Source: Dehalococcoides sp. JdFR-54
Lineage (GTDB): Bacteria > Chloroflexota > Dehalococcoidia > JdFR-54
DNA: 33,848 nt
Direction: 5' to 3'
Assembly: GCA_002011475.1 (NCBI GenBank)
Contig: MTNP01000037.1
Span: forward strand, 141,246-175,093
Shown here: positions 1-6,619 of the stretch, piece by piece
Numbering within the stretch: the first letter of the stretch is position 1
How the letters are laid out: each line of letters begins with the position of its first letter
Made by a program: the position numbers and the translations under genes
Notes under the pieces: generated by a model
The model's database searches: none
What the model was told of the DNA's origin: nothing
What the model saw: the letters and a program-made list of their open reading frames with translations, nothing else

Positions 1-1
1 A

Positions 2-76
2 CTGCAAGAAGTGAGTGAAGAAGACCTCGAAAAGCGTCATTTCAACGCACTGGTGTGGAACGTGGGCGGTCCATAG
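2..76 (+). CDS. 3' end of an unidentified protein (partial)
   Basis: An open frame enters from the left edge and stops with TAG at 74-76. The visible 24 residues are polar and acidic, then end in an aromatic/glycine tail (VWNVGGP). The stop is 22 bases before the start of the next gene, so the two were probably co-transcribed. Nothing in this tail identifies a family. It is called a gene end because it is in frame up to a stop that is closely followed by a strong ribosome binding site. Confidence 0.5.
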   Translation: MQEVSEEDLEKRHFNALVWNVGGP

Positions 77-98
77 TGAGCAGGGAGGAGGTGGCCTC

Positions 99-2963
99 AT
101 GGAAGTAGTTAGTCTGTTGAAAGCGAAGATTGAGAGAATTGCGAAGCAGGACGATCAAGCGCTACTGGATTTCTTGAGCATCGTGTTCTGCTGTGATGGC
201 AAGGTGGCTCCACATGCTGCTGCATTCCACTATTACATGAGCCGCTGGGGGCAGGAGAAATTTGAAGAAGTTAAAAGAGTCCTTACTACACAAGAAGCCC
301 TTCTTCAGGAAAGTCCGGAGGGAATTCGGGTAAACTATGCACAACCAGAAGCAGTCGCCCAAGATCTGGGGGACTATCTGTTCGAGCAGCGCCTTTCGCA
401 CTACTCCTCTCTACTAAGTGAGATAATGGCTACTCCCGAGGGTAGCTATTTTCTTGTGGAACTGGCGAAAGCCGGGCCCCATATCGGCGAGGAGGACCTG
501 GCGCACATATCCAAGGTGATAGGGGGAGTCTACTATAACCAAATCTATGAGGCCATCACCAAGAACAGCCTGCTGATATGGCTATTCTCTTCGAGAAAGC
601 ATGAGTATTTCAGGCTTCTGCCTCAACTCAGAAAGCTCGTCCTTCTGGAAGACGTAGAGTTGAGGGATGCTCTTGCCTTCATCTATATCGCTCAGGGTAT
701 CCGGGAGGAGGCGGGCGTTCTGGTGCATGATTGCGCTCCATACAACAAAAGGTTGCCATTCCTCCTGGCCCGTTGTGCCATACGCGAAACAAGGTGGTAC
801 AGTCTCCAAGGATTCCATACCACAGCGACTGGCGATGCCCTGATCAGGCCCATAATTGGTCAACGATTAGAGACATCCCGCCCAGAGATCAATGCGCTTC
901 TAGATAGTCTCCCAAAGGGAGCTTTGAGATATTTGGTTGAACAGGTAGCCCTTGGAGATGACTGGGAGGGGCGGTTCCTCCGATCTCCTGTAGGGTTCTT
1001 TAGAGACCGTGAGGAGTTTGCCTTCTGCCTGCTCGATGACAACCACCTGAGATCAATCAGAGACCGAGTGCTAAACAAATTCATCGAGCTAGGCTTGGCT
1101 ACTATCGCCAGCAGCTATGTAAGTACCAAGGGTGGACGAATAGATGAACCAACCTTTGTGCTCGCCCCAGAATTGAAAGACGCCCTTCGCGACTATCTCA
1201 ATACCCGCCAGTTCGCGGGGCCTCTCTTGCCGGCCGATATGGAGAAGAGCCATGCTCTCTTCCATATCCTTGGGGATTTCGCCCGCTATTCTGGTGCCAT
1301 CTCACGGGATCAGATAGAGAACCGGGCGGCGGAAGCTGGCATCTCTGTCAAGGAAGCAATTGAGAGTTTGTGCAACCAAGGACTGCTTCGTATTGAGGAT
1401 GATAGTCTGCGAGTAGTAAGTAGCCAGAGATACCAAAGCACGTTGGTGGAGAAATTCAGAAAACCGATAGTAGACTACCTTCTCTCGGTTCGCCAGCCTG
1501 GCGTACCACAGGGGGAAGCTGAAATCGAGCCTCCGCCCATTCAGCCACCAGCACCTACTCTGCCCTTTGAGATAACCTTCTCACCATATGACGATGGAAA
1601 GGCCCTGGTATTCGGCCGGGGTGAGCTTGGAAACAAAATTGCCTGGGGCTTCGAAGCTGGCAAGCCGCTCTCAGCGGAAAGCTTAGTTACCTCTGACCTC
1701 TACGACATTAATCAGCCCCATGTAGGTTCGTTTCAGCAGACGAGAACCGGCAAATCAACTCTGGCTAGTTGCGTGATTCTTCAAGTAGCGTTTCAAGGTG
1801 TGCCGGTAGTTGTGATTGACCCGAAACCCGACTACGTATCCAACCTCATCCCGGTTTCTCGGACCATAGCCTCCTATCCCGAGCATAGGCAGGCCATAGA
1901 GAAAAGATTCAAGGAGACCAGACAGGACATACGGGGCTTCGATTTTACACGGGAAATAAAGTTCGAGCACGACGGCAAGCCAAGGAGAATGCTTTTCCAA
2001 GTCTACTCGTTTGACAAGGACCTTCGGGGTCTGCCTAACTGTCGGGTTTTGAAGCTGCCTCTGCTAGTTTTGCCACCTCTGGATGATGCAGATTTCGAAG
2101 ACCAGTGCAACGCGGCAGCAACTAGCCTTGTCAACTGCCTTCCTTTGAGGAGAGGGAAGGCACTTAACACCCTGTTGGCGGACGTCATGAGAAGGTTCAA
2201 AAGGGCTAATCCTGAAAGCGAATTCATGCTTAAGAAAGACATTCAACAGGAGCTTGAATCCATCTGGGCAGAAGCGGATAAGGAAGATAGGAAGCGAATA
2301 AAGGCCCTTCTGGATGCTCTAAACGATTACTACACAGAGAACTCCTATCTTTATGCAGCAAACGAGGCAGAGGTAGTAAGGATCGACTCTGTGGTAAGGA
2401 ATCCTGAGTTCGAAGACGGTGACCAGCAAACGGTGTCGGTCTCCGTAATAGACGTAAGTGCTCTGCCGCAAGAAAAGCGCAACCCGGTGATGATGAACTA
2501 TATATCGCAGGTTTGTGGGCAACTCTACAGTTTCGTAAGGAGGAAGCGCTCGGATAAACCAGTCCAGCTATTCATCGTTTTCGACGAAGCTCAAAACTAC
2601 TTGCCTGACCCTTCAGACCAGTATAACTACGCTAGAGTCATCATAAACCGAGGGGCCTCACTTGGCATAAAGGCCTGGCTAATGGCTCAGTCTCCTCAAG
2701 CAGTCGAAAAGGAGGCGCGTAAACAATTCACCGCCTTGGTTCTCTCGAAAGTGAACGAGTCCTCAGTGAGAGACGAGGTTTCCAAGTACGTCCAGGATGA
2801 CTCCTGGACTGGTAAGCTAAAGCACACTGAACTTGGCAAAGCGCTGATAGTCAATGCTGAGACTGGAAAAGAGGGTGGAAGGCTGTGCGTCGTCTTCACG
2901 ACACCTCAAACGGTCAACATACCGTCGCCGAGGCAGATTGCCAGAGCCTTACATCAAGGATGA
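99..2963 (+). CDS. HerA/FtsK-like P-loop ATPase, possibly defence-associated
   Basis: The predicted protein has 954 residues. The ATG at 99 is preferred over an upstream in-frame ATG at 15 because GGAGGAGGTG lies directly before it and the earlier start would overlap the upstream gene's end. Residues 1-500 are largely helical, with a winged-helix-like stretch near 390-450. A P-loop ATPase domain follows: Walker A-like QTRTGKST at 547-554 (Lys552), a strand ending in VVVIDPKPDY, and Walker B FIVFDEAQ at 825-832 (Asp829, Glu830). The region after Walker B (NRGASLGIKAWLMAQ) resembles the HerA/VirB4/TraD class, which are hexameric DNA pumps. The usual first glycine of the P-loop is Gln547 and the fourth position is Arg549, so the site is atypical. 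HerA-like ATPases often partner nucleases in repair or phage-defence operons, and a PD-(D/E)XK-like gene follows here. The defence role is inference. Confidence 0.7.
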   Translation: MEVVSLLKAKIERIAKQDDQALLDFLSIVFCCDGKVAPHAAAFHYYMSRWGQEKFEEVKRVLTTQEALLQESPEGIRVNYAQPEAVAQDLGDYLFEQRLSHYSSLLSEIMATPEGSYFLVELAKAGPHIGEEDLAHISKVIGGVYYNQIYEAITKNSLLIWLFSSRKHEYFRLLPQLRKLVLLEDVELRDALAFIYIAQGIREEAGVLVHDCAPYNKRLPFLLARCAIRETRWYSLQGFHTTATGDALIRPIIGQRLETSRPEINALLDSLPKGALRYLVEQVALGDDWEGRFLRSPVGFFRDREEFAFCLLDDNHLRSIRDRVLNKFIELGLATIASSYVSTKGGRIDEPTFVLAPELKDALRDYLNTRQFAGPLLPADMEKSHALFHILGDFARYSGAISRDQIENRAAEAGISVKEAIESLCNQGLLRIEDDSLRVVSSQRYQSTLVEKFRKPIVDYLLSVRQPGVPQGEAEIEPPPIQPPAPTLPFEITFSPYDDGKALVFGRGELGNKIAWGFEAGKPLSAESLVTSDLYDINQPHVGSFQQTRTGKSTLASCVILQVAFQGVPVVVIDPKPDYVSNLIPVSRTIASYPEHRQAIEKRFKETRQDIRGFDFTREIKFEHDGKPRRMLFQVYSFDKDLRGLPNCRVLKLPLLVLPPLDDADFEDQCNAAATSLVNCLPLRRGKALNTLLADVMRRFKRANPESEFMLKKDIQQELESIWAEADKEDRKRIKALLDALNDYYTENSYLYAANEAEVVRIDSVVRNPEFEDGDQQTVSVSVIDVSALPQEKRNPVMMNYISQVCGQLYSFVRRKRSDKPVQLFIVFDEAQNYLPDPSDQYNYARVIINRGASLGIKAWLMAQSPQAVEKEARKQFTALVLSKVNESSVRDEVSKYVQDDSWTGKLKHTELGKALIVNAETGKEGGRLCVVFTTPQTVNIPSPRQIARALHQG

Positions 2964-3070
2964 GACGGGAGCGGGCAGATTCCGGCCAAAGCCACCTCAT
3001 CATGCCGTACACGCTTCTGGAATAAGCCGGACATGCCCTTTAGAAACACGCCGTAGCCGCAGCTTTATCT

Positions 3071-3109
3071 TATCCCACAACAGTGCGCTCTGCGCCGTTA
3101 GCCCGGGGA
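3071..3109 (+). repeat. 39-bp direct repeat, copy 1
   Basis: Aligned base by base, this copy matches 4353-4391 at 36 of 39 positions. The last 25 bases (3085-3109) are identical in both. It lies in the 189-bp gap between the ATPase gene and the PD-(D/E)XK-like gene. The core contains a GCGC-TCT-GCGC mini-hairpin. It could be an insertion or recombination scar, or a dispersed intergenic repeat. No coding role is evident. Confidence 0.75.
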
Positions 3110-3152
3110 TTGTGGGGTGGCTCGAATCTGAAGCGGGTTATGGGGAGGAAAA

Positions 3153-3632
3153 ATGTCAATGAGCAATGCCAAATCCAAAGTGGCTAATACACTCATAGGG
3201 ATAGCGGGTGTTCATTTTGTAGTCTCAGAGCTTAGCCTGCGCGGCCTGATTGCTTTGCCAACGATTAGAAACACCGCTGGCGTCGATGTTATAGTGGCTA
3301 GTTCTAACGGTTCGTGGCACGCTAATCTTCAGGTGAAGACATCCCAGAGAAAAGTCACCTTTTGGCCAGTTAGCACCCATTATGAACAATGGCGTGGGGG
3401 AAATAACTTCTATGTTTTCGTTCGTTTCCTAGGTAATGAGTCTCGCTTTGAGGCGTTTCTTGAATCGGCGGACCTTGTGGCGCAACAAGTGCGGGCCGAG
3501 ACTGAAAAGTTTCGGGCCCGTGGCCTCAAAGACTGGGCTCCCTGTTGGGGTCTGCCTAAAGATGAGAAGGAGTGTGAACGTCTGCGTCGCCAGTGGCGCG
3601 AGTTTGGACAGGGACATTCAGCCCAGTACTAG
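3153..3632 (+). CDS. small PD-(D/E)XK nuclease-like protein
   Basis: The predicted 159-residue protein has the core signature of restriction-endonuclease-like folds. A conserved GVD (Asp45) is followed by a strand ending in QVK (Gln60, Lys62) and then TS, that is D-x14-QxK. In this superfamily the Asp and Lys help bind the metal and activate water, and Q often replaces the acidic residue. Helices rich in charged and aromatic residues fill the C-terminal half. The ATG at 3153 follows GGGGAGG by four bases; a second ATG at 3159 is possible. The gene sits between the two copies of the 39-bp direct repeat and is lower in GC than the downstream genes. It may be a nuclease, or a substrate-recognition relative of one. 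The fold call is moderate and the cellular role is unknown. Confidence 0.6.
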   Translation: MSMSNAKSKVANTLIGIAGVHFVVSELSLRGLIALPTIRNTAGVDVIVASSNGSWHANLQVKTSQRKVTFWPVSTHYEQWRGGNNFYVFVRFLGNESRFEAFLESADLVAQQVRAETEKFRARGLKDWAPCWGLPKDEKECERLRRQWREFGQGHSAQY

Positions 3633-3687
3633 CTGAAAAGCGCGACAAAGCAACCCACCAAACAAAGACATAACGGAGGGTCAGTAT

Positions 3688-4287
3688 ATGGGTGCAGAGA
3701 TATATCACAACGACTGCGAGGGATGTGACATATCTCAAGGAATCAAAGAGCCCCGCGCAGGCGGAGGAATTATCGAATTGGATGGCGACTGGATACTCAA
3801 CCATTATGGCGGCGATGAAGGCTTCCTTGGTTGGCTGGCCTTACAGCCACGCTTTCACCGAATGGAATTGACCGATCTCAACACCGATGAAGCGAACGCG
3901 CTTGGCAAAAATGTTCAACGCATTGACTTGGCTCTGCGTCAGTATTGGGCAATCAAGTTTAGCGAAGATCCCATTCGGCGAGTATATGTGGTTTACTTTT
4001 TCGAATCTGCCTTTGAGAAGTCATCAGACAAATATCACCTGCACATTCACCTCATCCCACGGACAGAGAGATTCCGCCGATTATCGATACGGGTTGAAAA
4101 AACGCGGGGAATTGAAAAAGTGGAAGACGATGTGCGACTCATCGCTTGGAACATCCACCAACTCAGCGGGCATGAGGGCTTTCCTTCAGGGTACAGGACA
4201 AAACCAGAGAATGACGGAAATAGGCGAGAGGTTGAGGCTCTCATGACCTATCTTAGAGCCTATTTGCGCAGGTCTTCTACAAGTTAG
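3688..4287 (+). CDS. HIT-family (histidine triad) protein
   Basis: The 199-residue product carries the histidine triad HLHIHLIP at 117-124 (His117, His119, His121). This is the nucleotide-phosphate binding and catalytic motif of HIT hydrolases and transferases, which act on AMP-linked or dinucleoside polyphosphate substrates. An N-terminal CEGCDI segment resembles the zinc-binding start of Hint/Fhit-like proteins. At 199 residues it is longer than typical Hint proteins (about 110-150), with extra sequence on both sides of the core. The start is supported by GGAGGG about seven bases upstream. It follows the PD-(D/E)XK-like gene by 55 bp in the same direction, and both are bracketed by the 39-bp direct repeat. 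The substrate cannot be told from sequence. Confidence 0.75.
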   Translation: MGAEIYHNDCEGCDISQGIKEPRAGGGIIELDGDWILNHYGGDEGFLGWLALQPRFHRMELTDLNTDEANALGKNVQRIDLALRQYWAIKFSEDPIRRVYVVYFFESAFEKSSDKYHLHIHLIPRTERFRRLSIRVEKTRGIEKVEDDVRLIAWNIHQLSGHEGFPSGYRTKPENDGNRREVEALMTYLRAYLRRSSTS

Positions 4288-4352
4288 TTGACCATTGAAA
4301 GGCCGGGCTTTCCTATGACCTTTGAGTGCCTGAGTGAGACCAACTTTGATTC

Positions 4353-4391
4353 TATCCCACAGAAGCGCGCTCTGCGCCGTTAGCCCGGGGA
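4353..4391 (+). repeat. 39-bp direct repeat, copy 2
   Basis: This is the second copy of the repeat at 3071-3109, with three mismatches, all in its left part. It lies 66 bp after the HIT gene stop and 27 bp before the start of the dehydrogenase. Here the lower-GC block ends and the GC-rich housekeeping genes begin. That placement is what an insertion boundary would look like, but no integrase or transposase is visible. Confidence 0.75.
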
Positions 4392-4417
4392 GACAGTCAG
4401 AGACTAGGAGGCAACCA

Positions 4418-5251
4418 ATGTCAGCGAGCAAAGTCGGCTTTATCGGACTGGGCAATATGGGCAAGCCCATGGCCAAAAGGCTCCTCAGCCACGGGTTTGA
4501 GGTGACAAGCTGTGCCCATGTGAGGCGGGAAGCCATCGAGGAGCTCAAGAGGCTGGGCCTGGTCGAGCTGGCCTCTCCCCAGGAGGTGGCCCATGCCTCC
4601 GATGTGACCATCACCATGGTCCGCGATACCCACGAGTCTGAGGTGGTGATCCTGGGGGAGAGGGGCGTGCTCCACGGGATGGGGGAGGGGTCTACCCTCA
4701 TTATGATGAGCACCATCTACCCCGACTTCTGCCAGCGGGTGGCCCAGTTGGCCGCCGCAAGGGGGGTGCAGGTGTTGGACTCCCCGGTAAGCGGAGGCCC
4801 CATGGGGGTGGAGAGGGGCACCCTGGCCCTGATGGTGGGCGGCGATGAGGGGGTCATTGAGGGCTGCCGTCCCATCCTGGAGGCTATGGGGCGCATCTTT
4901 CATTGCGGGGGGGTGGGGATGGGCATGGTGACCAAGCTAGCTAACAACGCTGTCCTGTTTGTCACCGCCGCCATATTATCGGAGGCCATAGTCCTGGCCC
5001 GGGCCTATGGCATGGCCGAGGAGCGACTCCTGGACATTTTCAAGAATGCCTCGGCCAATAGCTGGGCGGTACAGAACTGGGAGTTCATGAAGTGGGTCAG
5101 GGATAGTTACATACCGGGCGACCTGGGCACCACCATGGGGCTGGCCATGAAGGACCTCAGGACCTGCCTGGATGTGGCCAATAGAAAAGAGATCCGAATG
5201 CCCCTAACCGCCGTCGTCAGTCATCTCGACTGGAGCGTTTACAGGGAATAG
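4418..5251 (+). CDS. NAD(P)-dependent beta-hydroxyacid dehydrogenase (3-hydroxyisobutyrate dehydrogenase family)
   Basis: The 277-residue protein starts at the ATG at 4418, which follows AGGAGG by six bases. Its N-terminal Rossmann fold has GLGNMG (Gly10, Gly12, Gly15) for dinucleotide binding. The substrate-binding loop DSPVSGG is at 121-127 and the catalytic lysine is Lys173 in TKLANN. This set defines the family that oxidises 3-hydroxyisobutyrate, tartronate semialdehyde, glyoxylate/succinic semialdehyde and similar beta-hydroxyacids. Length is near the usual 290. The exact substrate cannot be assigned. It is the first gene of typical high GC after the foreign-looking block and converges on the MaoC-type gene 20 bp downstream. 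Confidence 0.88.
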   Translation: MSASKVGFIGLGNMGKPMAKRLLSHGFEVTSCAHVRREAIEELKRLGLVELASPQEVAHASDVTITMVRDTHESEVVILGERGVLHGMGEGSTLIMMSTIYPDFCQRVAQLAAARGVQVLDSPVSGGPMGVERGTLALMVGGDEGVIEGCRPILEAMGRIFHCGGVGMGMVTKLANNAVLFVTAAILSEAIVLARAYGMAEERLLDIFKNASANSWAVQNWEFMKWVRDSYIPGDLGTTMGLAMKDLRTCLDVANRKEIRMPLTAVVSHLDWSVYRE

Positions 5252-5271
5252 GGGGCATTGGCTGACCCCCG

Positions 5272-5712
5272 TTACGATTTGGGCCTGTAGTGCAGGCCCA
5301 GTTTTGTCCAGCCGTACATGACCACCTTGCCATCTTGCTTTCTTGTGGTGTAACTTATCTTGACCACCCCGAAGCGGCTATGGCGCTCCATCTCCGTGAC
5401 CTCACATTCCGTAGTTAAGGTGTCCCCCACGAATACAGGGTCGCGGTAGACATAGCTGTCTTCGAGGTGAGTGGCAATGCCCTCCGGATTGGGCTGATTT
5501 AGAAATGGCCCCAGGCAGCCCACCGCCAGGGAGCTGGTGAGCATGCCGTGGGCTATTCTCCTGCCGAAATCAAACTGGGCGCAAAAGTGGTCGTCCATAT
5601 GGATGGGGTTGAGGTCGCCGGTGAGGTGGCCGAACATCACTATATGACTCTCCGTCACTGTCAGGGGCAGTCCCTTATATTTCATCCCCACCTTCAAATC
5701 GTCGTAAAACAT
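5272..5712 (-). CDS. MaoC-family hydratase/dehydratase (hotdog fold)
   Basis: The roughly 146-residue product is a single hotdog domain with the R-specific enoyl-CoA hydratase signature. GD-x-NP-x-H supplies the catalytic Asp (about residue 33) and His (about 38), followed by IAHGML. Proteins of this family hydrate trans-2-enoyl-CoA or act on related branched or mesaconyl-type CoA thioesters. Two adjacent ATGs exist. The second (5712) lies five bases from GGGAGG and is preferred over the first (5715), which is only two bases away. It sits 20 bp after RNase PH on the same strand and is probably co-transcribed with it. The substrate is unknown. Confidence 0.85.
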   Translation of the reverse strand: MFYDDLKVGMKYKGLPLTVTESHIVMFGHLTGDLNPIHMDDHFCAQFDFGRRIAHGMLTSSLAVGCLGPFLNQPNPEGIATHLEDSYVYRDPVFVGDTLTTECEVTEMERHSRFGVVKISYTTRKQDGKVVMYGWTKLGLHYRPKS

Positions 5713-5735
5713 CATAACCTCCCTAACAGACTGGC

Positions 5736-6452
5736 TTATGTCCTGAGCTGCGCCAGCGCGTGCTGCTGTATCTCCAGGAGCTGACGGATCCCCTTCTCAG
5801 CCAGGGAGAGCAGCTGGTCGACCGTCTCTCTGAGGAAGGGGGTGGCCTCGGCGGTGCCCTGCACCTCCACAAATCGGCCCTGGGCGGTCATCACCACATT
5901 GAAATCCACCTCGGCTTGGGAGTCCTCATCGTAGCACAGGTCCAGCAGTGCCTCGCCGGCAACGATACCCACACTGGTGGCAGCCACCGCGCTCTTCAGG
6001 GGCGATTGCCCCAAGACCCCCATCCGCATCATCAGCTCCACTGCCTGGACCAGGGCCACGTAGCTCCCGGTGATGGCCGCTGTTCTGGTGCCACCATCGG
6101 CCTGGAGCACATCGCAGTCCACCATCAGGGTGCGCTCCCCGAGGCGGGACAGGTCGGTAACGGCCCGGAGGGAGCGGCCGATGAGGCGGCGGATCTCCTG
6201 AGCCCGGCCACCACCCCCCTCCCGGGGGGTACGGGTGTGGGTGGCGCGGGGGAGCATGGCATATTCGGCGGTTAGCCAGCCGGTGCCCGCATCCTTGAGG
6301 AAGGGGGGCACCCTATCCTCCACGCTCACGGCGCACACCACCCTGGTCTGGCCCAGCTCGATGAGGACCGAGCCCTCGGCGTAGCTGAGGTAGCCGGGGG
6401 TGATGCGCACCGGCCTGAGTTCGTCGTTGGCCCGTCCGTCTGCCCTGGCCAA
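5736..6452 (-). CDS. rph: ribonuclease PH
   Basis: The 238-residue protein matches RNase PH over its whole length. RNase PH is the phosphate-dependent 3'-5' exoribonuclease that trims tRNA 3' ends. Visible signatures are [11 protein letters not shown] near the N-terminus, [12 protein letters not shown], the [17 protein letters not shown] segment, [15 protein letters not shown] and the C-terminal [11 protein letters not shown]. The start is a TTG preceded by AGGGGGT, since no ATG fits upstream of the conserved N-terminus. It is divergent from mfd, and a candidate promoter lies in the shared upstream region. The MaoC-type gene follows it closely. Confidence 0.95.
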   Translation of the reverse strand: MARADGRANDELRPVRITPGYLSYAEGSVLIELGQTRVVCAVSVEDRVPPFLKDAGTGWLTAEYAMLPRATHTRTPREGGGGRAQEIRRLIGRSLRAVTDLSRLGERTLMVDCDVLQADGGTRTAAITGSYVALVQAVELMMRMGVLGQSPLKSAVAATSVGIVAGEALLDLCYDEDSQAEVDFNVVMTAQGRFVEVQGTAEATPFLRETVDQLLSLAEKGIRQLLEIQQHALAQLRT

Positions 6453-6501
6453 GCTACCCCCTTTTGGCCGACGCCTGGTCGGCTACATCGGCGCCAATGA
6501 T

Positions 6502-6531
6502 ACTATAACCCCGGGCCCGCGTAAAGGCCAA
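6502..6531 (-). promoter_or_regulatory. candidate promoter for rph
   Basis: On the minus strand TTGGCC is followed after 18 bases by TATAGT. The -10 is good and the -35 matches only at its TTG half. Predicted transcription would start about 45 bases before the TTG start of rph. Confidence 0.45.
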
Positions 6532-6542
6532 ACTTGGCGTGG

Positions 6543-6571
6543 TTGTCTGTGCCTGGTGCTTATGCTAGAAT
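6543..6571 (+). promoter_or_regulatory. candidate sigma-70 promoter for mfd
   Basis: TTGTCT, 17 bases, then TAGAAT, with TGC directly before the -10 (extended -10 type). It points at mfd, whose ATG is about 50 bases downstream. It does not overlap the divergent rph promoter. Confidence 0.6.
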
Positions 6572-6577
6572 GGGCGC

Positions 6578-6603
6578 AGGGCTAGTCGATGTCGGCTAGC
6601 CCT
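6578..6603 (+). other. leader hairpin before mfd
   Basis: Eight-base arms AGGGCTAG and CTAGCCCT enclose a 10-base loop. The hairpin starts right at the predicted transcription start and ends just before the ribosome binding site of mfd. It could stabilise the 5' end or affect translation. Confidence 0.4.
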
Positions 6604-6619
6604 AGAGGTGTTTGGGATA

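Noticed and set aside
3085-3109. Integron attC site suggested by GTTAGCC in the direct repeat
   Set aside because: GTTAGCC fits the 3' core pattern of attC, but no matching RYYYAAC core or complementary arm was found 50-140 bases upstream of either copy. The conserved block also extends past the expected crossover, and no integrase is visible.
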